Shown piece after piece: positions 1-10,775 of a DNA stretch of 64,000 bases. This DNA comes from Costus lasius. Taxonomy: Eukaryota > Streptophyta > Magnoliopsida > Zingiberales > Costaceae. Numbering within the stretch: position 1 is the first letter of the stretch; every line of letters begins with the position of its first letter. Made by a program: the position numbers and the translations under genes. The notes beneath the pieces are model-generated. The model was given only the letters and a program-made list of their open reading frames with translations, had not been told where the DNA came from and did no database searches. The stretch spans positions 35,507,350-35,571,349 of the forward strand of contig CM050452.1 of NCBI GenBank assembly GCA_027563935.2, written 5' to 3'.

Positions 1-1
1 A

Positions 2-2940
2 CGAGTAGGAAACAGGGCACGGGTTGCTGCTGTTGCTGTAGGCGTTTATTACATCTCTTTACCATCTGGACTTGTATTGGAACTGGACAATTGTTATTTT
101 GTACCAAGCATAACGAAAAATATTATCTCTATTCCTGCTCTTGTCAGGAAAGGGTTTTCCTTTGAATGCAATATTTCAAAGTGTATTATTTCTTTTGATA
201 ATATTGTTTATGCTACTGGGTCGATTAACAATGGGTTATTCATGTTGGACATGGAATGTTCTATACAACAAATTGATAACAAGAAAGCCAAGTATGCTGA
301 TGATAGCACCTTGCTATGGCATAGTCGTTTAGGCCATATTAACAAGAAGCGCATTAAGCGGTTGCATGAAATGGACTGCTGGGATCATTCTCCTATGAGG
401 AGCTTGATACATGCAAAGCTTGTTTAATGGGTAAAATGACGAAAGCTCCTTTTTCTAATAAAGGTCAAAGGGCTTCAGGTTTACTTGACCTCATTCACAG
501 TGATGTGTGTGGGCCATTTAGTAAACATGCCAGAGGTGGCTATCTATACTTCATTACCTTTACTGATGATTTCAGTAGATATGGTTATGTCTATTTAATG
601 AGACATAAAAGTGAATCTTTTGACAAGTTCAAAGAGTTCAAAAATGAAGTACAAAATTAGCTAGGCCGAAATATCAAGGCACTTCGTTCAGATCGAGGTG
701 GAGAATACTTGAGTCGAGAGTTTACTAACTATCTGAAGGAGTGTGGGATTCTCTCACAGCTCACTCCACGAGGAACACCGCAATGGAATGGTGTGTCCGA
801 GAGGAGAAATAGAACCTTACTTGATATGGTTCGTTCTATGATGAGTCAGGCTACTCTACCTTACTCCTTTTGGGGATTTGCACTGGAAACAGCTACAAAG
901 GTACTAAACCGAGTGCCATCCAAGGCCGTTTCAAAGACTCCATATGAGTTATGGTATGGGAAACAGCCGAGCTTGACATTTATTAAGATCTGGGGTTACG
1001 AGGCTTATGTCAAAAAGCTCGCCTCTGGGAAACTGGAGAGCAGATCTGACAAATGTGTCTTTGTCGGTTACCCTAAGGAAACTAAGGGTTATTATTTCTA
1101 TGATCCCAAAGAGAACAAAGTATTTGTTGCTCGGACGGCCATTTTTCTTGAGAAAGAATTACTTCTGCAAGAAGCTAGTGGGAGAGAAATAAAGCTGGAT
1201 GAAAATCCAGAAGAAGGACAAAGTAGTCAAGCACAGTTGGATGAGCCTGAGCCAGTAGATCAGGTTACTGAACAACCTGAGGCTCAGATATCACGGGAAC
1301 TGCGTAGATCGGGAAGGATCCGTCGACAGCCTGAGCGCTATGACGGAGTCTACATCATTGATGATGAACCCCTCACTTATGCGGATGCGGTCAGTGGACC
1401 GGAAGCAGCAAGATGGCTTGAAGCTATGCGAGCCGAAATGGACTCCATGTCAGATAACCAAGTCTGGGATTTGGTTGATCCGCCTCCGGGAGTAATCCCT
1501 ATAGGCTGTAAATGGATCTTGAAAAAGAAGATTGACATGGATGGTAACATGGTTACCTATAAAGGCAGGCTAGTTGCGAAAGGTTTTAAACAAATCTACG
1601 GGATAGATTATGATGAAACTTTCTCTCCTGTAGCTATGTTCAAGTCTATTCGGATTATTCTCGCGATAGCGGCATATTATGATTATGAGATCTGGCAAAT
1701 GGACGTGAAGACCGCTTTCCTTAATGGAAAACTGGATGAGGATGTGTATATGACACAACCTGAAGGTTTCACTAATCCATCAGATCGTCATAAAATATGC
1801 AAGTTAAAGAAGTCCATTTATGGACTTAAGCAAGCATCAAGAAGCTGGAATATTCGTTTTGATGAATCAATCTGTGAATTTGGTTTCATCAAGAATGAAG
1901 ATGACTCCTGTGTATATAAGAGGTTTAGTGGGAGTGTGATTATTTTCCTAGTCCTCTACGTCGATGATATCTTAATCATTGGAAATGATATTCCTGAACT
2001 AAATGCTTTCAAGGCATGGTTAAGAAAATGTTTCCAGATGAAAGATTTGGGAGAAGCAGCCTATGTATTAGGTGTGAAGATCTACAGAGATAGATCTAAG
2101 AGGCTTCTCGGGCTGTGCCAGAGTACTTACATCGATAAAGTCCTGGAGAGATTTCATTTAGAAAATTCTAAAAGAGGATATCTTCCAGTCAGACATGGTC
2201 TGAATCTTTCAAAGAGTCAGTGCCCACAAACACAGACTGAGAAAGATGAAATGGACAATACGCCTTATGCTTCGGCTATTGGGTCCATTATGTATGCGAT
2301 GTTGTGTACTCGCCCAGACATCGCTTACGGGTTAAGCGTGACCAGTCGATTCCAAAGTAATCCAGGTAAGGCACACTGGATTGCAGTCAAGAACATTTTG
2401 AAATATCTGCGGAAGACCAAAGATATGTTCTTGATATATGGAGGTCAGGAAGAACTCAGTATTGAAGGATATACTGACGCTTCGTTCCAGTCTGACCAGA
2501 ATGATTTCCGATCGCAATCAGGCTACGTTTTTAGCCTGAATGGAGGTGCAGTGGTGTGGAAGAGTTTCAAACAATCTATTGTTGCTGATTCCACAACAGA
2601 AGCCGAGTATGTTGCAGCCTCAGAAGCATCTAAGGAGGCAGTGTGGATTCGTAAGTTCGTTCAGGAACTTGGTGTTGTTCCTTCGAGTGCAGATCCATTG
2701 GTTATCTTCTGTGATAACACTGGAGCAATAGCACAAGCAAAGGAACCACGGTCGCACCAGAAGTCCAAGCACATACAGAGACGGTTTCATTTGATTCGGG
2801 AGATCATTGATCGTGGCGAGATCAAAGTCTGCAAGGTTCATACAGATGACAATCTGGCTGACCCGCTTACAAAGCCTCTGGCGCAGCAGAAGCATGAGAA
2901 GCACTGTAATAATATGGGTTTGAGATTTCTCAACCATTAG
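2..2940 (+). pseudogene. A1 pol: integrase, RT, RNase H (broken)
   Basis: Degenerate copia polyprotein. Reading begins in frame 2 in the region after the protease, then the HHCC integrase zinc region (HSRLGHIN). A one-base deletion near 370 (GAAATGG where other copies have GAACATGG) shifts the frame, and a TAG at 658-660 replaces a glutamine codon in QNQLGR. After that the frame is open to 2940. It covers the integrase core (HSDVCG, RSDRGGEYLS and SERRNRT, giving D,D,E), a long linker, RT with YVDD at 1957-1968 and RNase H (GYTDASF, TTEAEY, FCDNTGA). The same protein in other copies is continuous, so the breaks are damage and not normal gene structure. It would act in reverse transcription and integration inside the element's own particles; this copy cannot. 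Confidence 0.9.
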
Positions 2941-2960
2941 ATTAAGTGCAAGTGGGAGAT

Positions 2961-4673
2961 TGTTGGGGTATGCCCTTAAGGCTAATGTTTGAGGCCTTGG
3001 GATTGTATCAGTATCATGTATAAACTTTATGTTTATAAAGGCAATGGTTGTTATTCAAGTTGTTACATTATCTGCTGCAATATGTATACTTCTGAATAAT
3101 GTCTCAATGCTGTTCTGCTTGGCTGACATGCAGTTAAGTCCTTAGTCGAGATATCTTGGTGAACATGAGACAGCCTTGATATGATTGAGACTAATATGTG
3201 TTCTAATCTTATAGGATGCTTTGAGCATGGAATAAGATGTAGACTCATGGGTACATTGGATATACTGGACAGACCCTACATAGGATGTTCAATTGCTTGT
3301 CACAATGTGAATAATCCTTGTATGCAAACAAGTGGCATATTTCCTTTGACTTGAGATCACTTGTGTTTCTAAATGATGATTGGCATTGTTTTGAGGTAGT
3401 TCAAAATCATTTGAAATATAATGGTTATAGATTATCTTGGATAATGAGCATGAGTCATGTTAGGGCACTAGTGATAGATATAGGATTGCCGTCTCCTAGT
3501 TTGGAGTGTGATGTTCTAATGGGGCCCCCCTGGATGAGATGATTGAGAAAGTGTATGGCCATACCCAGATGACTATGTTCATCTGATCTAATCATTCTCA
3601 TCGTATTGGATTTACAGGCTTGACACACTTGTCTAATAAGAACATCCAGTGGCAAAGGAAACATGTATGCCTAGTGAGTTGAATTCACACTTGTGCTATG
3701 GTTTGGGTGTAGTCTTGGAAGACTCTTTCCTTTATATCGGGAGACAGTGATGTGTTGCTAGATACCCCTCACTGATCGTGATAACGTAAGTTATCATTAC
3801 CGACATTTAAAGGAAACCCTTAGGGTCGCACAATTTGATGATATGGCTTACTTATGTCAGATCGTGTGGACTGAATTGTTTTGGTTCAGTTTAAAGGAAT
3901 TTAAACTCTGATTGTAAGTGAGATCTGGTCTGATCATGTTTGATTGATTAGGGCTTTAGATCGGTAAACTTCGATCGAGAGATCTGATGCTAGATCGATG
4001 AGATCAAGAGCATCAAGAGATGAATGGTTAGATCTTGAACCATCTGGTTCATAGGTGATCTAGACCATGTCTTGGTTTGGGCTTGGTTTGATTTGGTCTT
4101 TGAACCAAATGCAATTAAACCAAATTAAAATGAACCGGTTCACTTATGTGAACGTATGGTTCATTTTGAGAGAAGTTCGATGGGGCATGGTAACGTGGGC
4201 ATTGAAGGAGGACTTAGTGCTTTCTATTTTTGGAAAGCCGTTTTTCTTTGTTGATCTCTTCAACGTTTTCGAACGTAAGGTGCATCCGCTCTTGCTCACG
4301 CCGACCTGCATCCTCTCTTGCTCTCGTCTTGGGTGGTCTTCACGCCAAGGAAGAAAATTCGGTTGCCAAGGAAATCCATCTCTTCTCCTCCACACAAAAG
4401 GATTACTTGGAGATCCTTGCTAGCACAAGGAGATTCAAGAAGGAGCTATCTCTCATCTTGTGTGCGGTGCCTTTGGAGAAGAAGCACTCGCATCTTTGCT
4501 TCCAAGTCGCCATCCTTGCAATGGCTATGGTATGTTTTCGTTTTGATCCATACAAGTTATAGAAGTTGATCATATATCATACATGCGATTCTAGAAACCC
4601 TAGTTTCCGCTATGCCAAAATTCTAGATGCGCATATTAGGGTTTTTCGCCCCCCTCAAGAAAGGGTTCCTGCA
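2961..4673 (+). repeat. 3' LTR of A1 (family A)
   Basis: Begins TGTTGGGGTATGCCC right after the purine tract and ends near CCTGCA, about 1.71 kb. It contains the family-A landmarks: the stem-loop GATAAC-GTAA-GTTATC, a CTATTTTTGGAAA stretch that may be a weak TATA region, and at 4521-4529 ATGGCTATG directly followed by GTATGT, which looks like a coding first exon ending in a splice donor (see findings). Confidence 0.88.
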
Positions 4674-5392
4674 ATTTGATCCTTCAATTTTCATACGTCT
4701 GAAAGGAACATATCTCATTCTATTACATGGTTCTGTCCATTTTCTATTTGGATAATTGAATTTTATTCTAGGGTATGGCTACTTTTCATAAAAAATTCAA
4801 AAACTGCACAGTTTGCTTTCTACCAGTTATTGCTTATTTTGCATCCAAATTCAAAAATCTTCAAGAGCAACTGTCTTCCATTTCTCTAGCCACCACTGCA
4901 TCTGCCTCTGACATCACTGTATCTAGCCGTCGACACTGGATTATACCATCTGCAGATTCTTACTTCTTTTGCTGCCTCTTATTCCATTTATTTTATTTAT
5001 GCAGTAGAATATTTATTAGTGACTGATTTTTTATTTTTGCAAAGCTATCTCTCACACCCACCGGCCGAGGATCTCACCTCCAGGACCGTGATCTCTAGCA
5101 GGCCACTAGAGATTACTAACTCTACTGTCGGCATCATCATCATTGACAGTAGCTTTTCAACTAGCTTCTGTTCACCCTTTGCTTCTTGCCTGCTCGACTC
5201 TTTCCACCGGCATCCTCTTCAGACCTCTGGCTACATCTCTGATTCTCCCTTGAGAAAATTATTTTTTATTATTATTTTCAAGACTATTTTAGATCTGAGC
5301 GTTATGTGAGCCTTATGTACCTTAAATTTTGCAGAAAATTTTCAAAAGGCATATCTTTGGACCCAGCTGCATTGGCCTAACAATGATTGAGC
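4674..5392. other. Unassigned flanking DNA
   Basis: About 720 bases between the A1 LTR and the solo LTR. It is T- and C-rich with short open frames that match nothing I recognise. After removing the solo LTR (duplication TGAGC at 5388-5392 and 21376-21380) this stretch runs on into 21381 onward, so both are one older sequence, probably another decayed repeat. Confidence 0.5.
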
Positions 5393-6019
5393 TGTTGGTG
5401 TATATGCCCTAGGACCTAGTTTTGGTCCACTTATGTACTACTTGACTTTGATATTTATATCATTCTGGCATTGTCGTTATCTATGTTTGTTTACATCTGC
5501 GCATATGTACTAACATGATAATGTCCCTGGAGACAGATTGGATCTGTGCTCGAACTCTAGTCCCCAGTCGATGTACCTTAGTGGATAAGGGATAGCTCTG
5601 GTACATGTGAGACTGGTATATGGGCTGGTTACGCACGGGGTGCTAACGCAGGCATATGGGTATATCAGTGGTGGATATACTGGACCGACCCGCTGTGAGG
5701 CTCTGACTTGGTGTCATGAGTTAACCTCACAAGTGACAGGAGATGCATTGATCCCTTGACTTGAGGTCATTGACTCTTCTGTATGGTTAGGAACATGCTT
5801 TGATACAACCTAACGCCTCGCCGTAAGCTGGGAGGTCATAACGGTTGTCATTGGGTATGTGACGACCCATATGAGAAGATCAGTGGACAGACATAGGATT
5901 TGCCCCTTCCTATGGGAAGCTTGATATCCACGGGGCCCCCCATGGTTGCATGACTGAAAGTGTATGGCCATACCCAGGTGAAAGCCTGATTTAGTCATGA
6001 CCATGAGATTGGGTAAAAA

Positions 6020-7701
6020 TGTTGGGGTATGCCCTTAAGGCTAATGTTTGAGGCCTTGGGATTGTATCAGTATCATGTATAAACTCTTATGTTTATAAAG
6101 GCAATGGTTGTTATTCAGTTTGTTACATTGTCTGCTGCAATAAGTGTACTTCTGAATGATGTCTCAATGCTGTTCAGCTAGGTTGACATGCTCTATGTCC
6201 TTAGTCAAGATATCTTGGTGAACATGAGACAGCCTTGATATGATTGAGACTAATATGTGTTCTAATCTTATAGGATGCTTCGAGCATGGAATAAGATGTA
6301 GACTCATGGGTACATTGGATGTACTGGACAGACCCTACTAGGATATTCAATTGCTTGTCACAATGTGAATAATCCTTGAATGCAACAAGTGGCACATATC
6401 CTCTGACTTGAGATCACTTGTGTTTCTAAATGATGATTGTCATTGTTTTGAGGTAGTTCAATATCATTTGAAACATAATGGTTATAGACTATCTTGGATA
6501 ATGATCATGAGTCAGCTTAGGGCACTAGTGATAGATATAGGATTGCCGTCTCCTTGTTTAAGGAGTGTGATGTTCTACTGGGGGCCCCCCTGGATGAGAT
6601 GATTGAGAAAGTGTATGGCCATACCCAGGTGACTATGTTCATCTGATCTAATCATGCTCATCATATTGGAGTTACAGGCTTGACTCGCTTGTCCAATAAG
6701 AACATCCAGTGGCAAAGGAAATTTGTATGCCTGGTGAAGTGGATTCACACTTGTGCTGTGGTTTGGGTGTAGTCTTGGAAGACTCTTTCCTTTATATCGG
6801 GAGACAGTGATGTGTTGCTAGATACCCCTCACTGATCGTGATAACGTAAGTTATCGTTACCGACATTTAAAGGAAACCCTTAGGGTCGCACAATTTGATG
6901 ATATGGCTTACTCATGTCAGATCGTGTGGACTGAATTGTTTTGGTTCAGTTTAAAGGGATTTAAACTCTGATTGTAAGTGAGATCTGGCCTGATCATGTT
7001 TGATTGATCAGGGCTTGAGATCGGTAAGCTTCGATCGAGAGATTGGATGCTAGATCGGTGAGATCAGGGGCATCAAGAGATGAACGGTCAGATCTGGAAC
7101 CTTAGGGTTTAATTTGATCTGGACTCAAGGCTTGGGTTGATTGGTTTTGAACCAAACCAATATGAACCGGCTCATATGTGAGCGCATGGTTCAAAGGGGA
7201 GATGCATATGCGTTCGGTTCACTTGGGTGAACGCATCAACGCATGAAGTGAAGGCTTACTATTTTTGGAAGTGGCGGTTTCCAAAATAGCTTCTCAACGC
7301 CTCACGTTCACCACTCCTCACGTTTTGTCGCTCCTTCCTTTTGACGGATATTCACTCTCGTGTGATAGAGGTGTTGACGACAAGGAGCTCTCGGCCAAGA
7401 AAAAAAAACATCTCCTCCCTTCCATTCGACAAGGAGACTTGAAGATCTTTGCTAGCACAAGGATCAACAAGGAGGCGCCATCTATCTTCTTGTGTGCGGT
7501 ACCTTCGGAGGAAAGCTTCTTGCGATCTTCTTCCAAAGCTCCATCAAAGCGATGGCCATGGTATGAATCTCTTCTGATCTATACTAGTTCATGAAAGTTG
7601 ATCATATGCCAAGTTAAAAGATCTATAGAAACCCTTGCTTCCGCTTGTTTTATGTTATGCGCCTATCTAGGGTTTCGCTCCCCCTTGAAGGGGACTCTTC
7701 A
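6020..7701 (+). repeat. 5' LTR of A2
   Basis: TGTTGGGG...ACTCTTCA, 1682 bases. Holds the GATAAC-GTAA-GTTATC stem-loop, a CTATTTTTGGAAG stretch near 7259 and, at 7552-7560, ATGGCCATG followed by GTATGA. No ATG lies between about 7290 and 7552, so this ATG would be the first in a transcript starting in that interval. The LTR end carries CCCCCTTGAAGGGG, which can form a short stem-loop next to where the primer site should be. Confidence 0.92.
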
Positions 7702-7733
7702 ATTGCTAGCACAAGGATCAACAAGGAGGCGTC
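7702..7733 (+). other. Deletion junction with LTR-derived filler
   Basis: Right after the LTR, where TGGTATCAGAGC should begin, 29 bases at 7703-7731 repeat LTR bases 7449-7477 exactly; two more bases follow and then pol resumes at 7734. Compared with A3, about 4.1 kb (primer site to integrase tail) is gone. The filler pattern suggests template switching or break repair copying from the nearby LTR. Confidence 0.85.
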
Positions 7734-9062
7734 AGTCTACATCATTGATCATGATGAACCCCTTACTTATGCGGATGCGGTCAGTGGACCGGAGTCAGCT
7801 AGATGGCTTGAAGCTATGCGAGCCGAGATGGACTCCATGTCAGATAACCAAGTCTGGGATTTGGTTGATCCGCCTCAGGGAGTAATCCCTATAGGATGTA
7901 AATGGATCTTCAAGAAGAAGATTGACATGGATGGTAACGTGGTTACCTATAAAGGCAGGCTAGTTGCGAAAGGTTTCAAACAAATCTACGGGATAGATTA
8001 TGATGAAACTTTCTCTCCTGTAGCTATGTTCAAGTCTATTCGGATTATACTTGCGTTAGCGGCATATTATGATTATGAGATCTGGTAGATGGATGTGAAG
8101 ACTGCTTTCCTTAATGGAAAACTGGATGAGGATGTGTATATGACACAACCTGAAGGTTTCACTAATCCATCAGATCGTCATAAAATATGCAAGTTAAAGA
8201 AGTCCATTTATGGACTTAAGCAAGCATCAAGAAGCTGGAATATTCGTTTTGATGAATCAATCTGTGAATTTGGTTTCATCAAGAATGACGATGACCCGTG
8301 TGTATATAAGAGGTTTAGTGGGAGCGTAATTACTTTCCTAGTCCTCTACGTCGATGATATCTTAATCATTGGAAACGATATTCCTGAACTGCATGCTGTC
8401 AAAGCATGGTTAAGAAAATGTTTCCATATGAAAGATCTAGGAGAAGCAGCCTATGTGTTAGGTGTGAAGATCTACAGGGATAGATCTAAGAGGCTTCTCG
8501 GGCTGTGCCAGAGTACTTACATCGATAAAGTCCTGGAGAGATTCCATTTAGAGAATTCTAAAAGAGGATATCTTCCAGTCAGACATGGTCTGAATCTTTC
8601 AAAGAGTCAGAGTCCACAAACACAGACTGAGAAAGATGAAATGGACAATACACCTTATGCTTCGGCTATTGGGTCCATTATGTATGCGATGTTGTGTACT
8701 CGCCAAGACGTCGCTTACGGGTTAAGCGTGACCAGTCGATTCCAAAGTAATCCAGGTCAGGCGCACTGGATTGCAGTCAAGAACATTTTAAAATATCTGC
8801 GGAGGACCAAAGATATGTTCTTGGTATATGGTGGTCAGGAAGAACTCAGTATAGAAGGATATACTGACGCTTCGTTCCAATCGGACCAGAATGATTTCCG
8901 ATCGCAATCAGGTTATGTTTTTAGCTTGAATGGAGGAGCAGTGGTGTGGAAGAGTTTCAAACAGTCTATTGTTGCTGATTCCACAACAGAAGCCGAGTAT
9001 GTTGCAGCCTCGGAAGCATCTAAGGAGGCAGTGTGGATTCGTATGTTCGTTCAGGAACTTGG
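7734..9062 (+). pseudogene. A2 pol, left part (integrase tail, RT, part of RNase H)
   Basis: Resumes the copia polyprotein in the linker before RT (DEPLTYADAVSGP). The frame is open except for TAG at 8086-8088, where other copies have CAG in EIWQMDV. RT is otherwise present: the AFLNGK motif, GLKQASRSWN and YVDD, followed by RNase H up to TTEAEYVAAS and FVQELGV. It is cut by A3 and resumes in the same frame at 18146. With no gag, protease or integrase core it could make at most a fragment. Confidence 0.9.
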
Positions 9063-10761
9063 TGTTGGGGTATGCCCTTAAGGCTAATGTTTGAGGCCTT
9101 GGGATTGTATAAGTATCATGTAATAAACTCTTAAGTTTATAAAAGGCATGGTTATTATTCAGGTTGTTACCTTGTCTGCTGTAATAAGTGTACTTCTGGA
9201 TAATGTCTCAAAGCTGTTCAGCTAGGCTGACAGGCTGTAAGTCCTTAGTCGAGATATCTTGGTGAACATGAGACAGCCTTGATATGATTGAGACTAATAT
9301 GAGTGCTGATCTTATAGGATGCTTCGAGCATGAAATAAGATGTAGACTCATGGGTACATTGGATGTACTGGACAGACCCTACTGGGATATTCCATTGCTT
9401 GTCACAATGTGAATGATCCTTGTAAGCAGCAAGTGGCACATGTCCTCTGACTTGAGATCGCTTGTGTTTCTAAATGATGATTGTCATTGTCTTGAGGTAG
9501 TTCAATATCATTTGAAACATAATGATTATAGACTATCTTGGATGGTGGGCTTGAATCAGGTTAGGGCACTAGTGATAGACATAGGATTGCCGTCTCCTTG
9601 TTTAAGGAGTGTGATGTTCTAATGGGCCCCCTATATGAGATGATTGAGATAGTGTATGGCCATACCCAGATGACAATGTGCATCTGATCTAATCATGCTC
9701 ATCGTATTGGAGTTACAAGCTTGACCCGCTTGTCCAATAAGAACATCAAGTGGCAAAGGACACATGTATGCCTTGTGAATGGAGTCACACTTGTGCAATG
9801 GTTTGGGAGTAGTCTTGGAAGACTCTTTCCTTTATATCGGGAGACAGTGATGTGTTGCTAGATACCCCTCACTGATCGTGATAACGTAAGTTATCGTTAC
9901 CGACATTTAAGGGAAACCCTCAGGGTCGCACAATTTGATGATATGGCTTACTTGAGTCAGATCGTGTGGACTGGATTCTTTGAGTTCAGATTAAAGGGAT
10001 TTAATCTCTGATTGTAAGTGAGATCTGGTCTGATCATGTTTGATTGATTAGGGCTTGAGATCGGTAAGCTTCGATCGAGAGAGGTGATGCTAGATCGGAG
10101 AGATCAGGGGCATCAGGAGATGAATGGTTAGATCATGAGCCTTGGGGTTCGATTTGGTCTAGACCAAATGGCTTGAGCTATTTTGGTTTGGTTTAATGAA
10201 CCAAAGCCGATTGGATGATTTGGCTTGAACCGGTTCACAAGGGTGAACGCTTGGTTCAAAGCCATATGCGTTTTGGGTTGGATTGAACGCAAGGCTTGAT
10301 TGACTTCCATTTATGGAAAGTCATCAAGGCCGGTTTTGCTTCAATGCTAAAACGCTTATGCGTTGAGTGTTTTCTTTTCAACGCCTAGCTCTTTCGTTGG
10401 TGTGGTTGACGAAGAGAGGAGGGTTCATCCAAGAGAAGCTCTCGCAAAGGGACATCTCATCATCCCACACGACAAGGACCGAAAGGGGATCTCTTGCTAG
10501 CACAAGGAAGATCCTAAAGGGTAGCCATCCCTCATCTTGTGTGTGGACTTGTGGAGGAGACCTAACTTGTTCTCTTCATCCAAGCCGATTTCCAAGCCTA
10601 TGGCATTGGTATGGATCTCCCCTTCTTCTTATCAATCCATGATAGTTGAATATATGGCATGCAACGGTTCTTCAAACCCTTCAAACCCTTGCTTCCGCTT
10701 GCATACATTTTATTTGCGCCATGCTTAGGGTTTTTGCCCCCTTCATTTAGGGGTTCCTTCA
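9063..10761 (+). repeat. 5' LTR of A3
   Basis: TGTTGGGG...TTCCTTCA, 1699 bases, matching 16442-18140 throughout by eye. Stem-loop GATAAC (9880-9885), GTAA loop, GTTATC (9890-9895). Near the end a C-rich/G-rich pair (10738-10741 and 10750-10753) can fold beside the primer site. ATG at 10600 with a splice donor at 10609. Confidence 0.95.
10600..10608 (+). other. Predicted end of gag exon 1 with splice donor (A3)
   Basis: ATGGCATTG followed by GTATGG. No ATG precedes it between about 10370 and 10600. If GT at 10609 is used and joined to 12555, the frame reads M-A-L-I-P-A-A-T-N-T-M and continues into gag. The position, the ATG and the GT are kept in all family-A LTRs seen. Use as an exon is inference. 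Confidence 0.55.
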
Positions 10762-10763
10762 AT

Positions 10764-10775
10764 TGGTATCAGAGC
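10764..10775 (+). other. Primer binding site of A3
   Basis: TGGTATCAGAGC, two bases after the LTR; complementary to the 3' end of plant initiator methionyl-tRNA, the usual copia primer. Confidence 0.95.

Larger units (their letters stand above)
1..4673 (+). mobile_element. Ty1/copia element A1, 3' part
   Basis: This is the downstream part of a family-A copia retrotransposon; its 5' LTR, leader and most of gag lie before the window. What remains runs from the protease/pre-integrase region through integrase, RT and RNase H, then a purine-rich tract (AAGTGGGAGAT, 2950-2960) and a 3' LTR. It is defective: one frameshift and one stop break the coding region. The target duplication cannot be checked because the other end is missing; the five bases after the LTR are ATTTG. 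The right LTR end (CCTGCA at 4673) is placed by analogy with the other copies and differs from their usual CTTCA. Confidence 0.9.

Noticed and set aside
2620..2937. Long minus-strand frames opposite RNase H (also at 16056, 18138, 46886 and 57555)
   Set aside because: They recur in every copy because they are shadows of the conserved pol frame; no independent motif.
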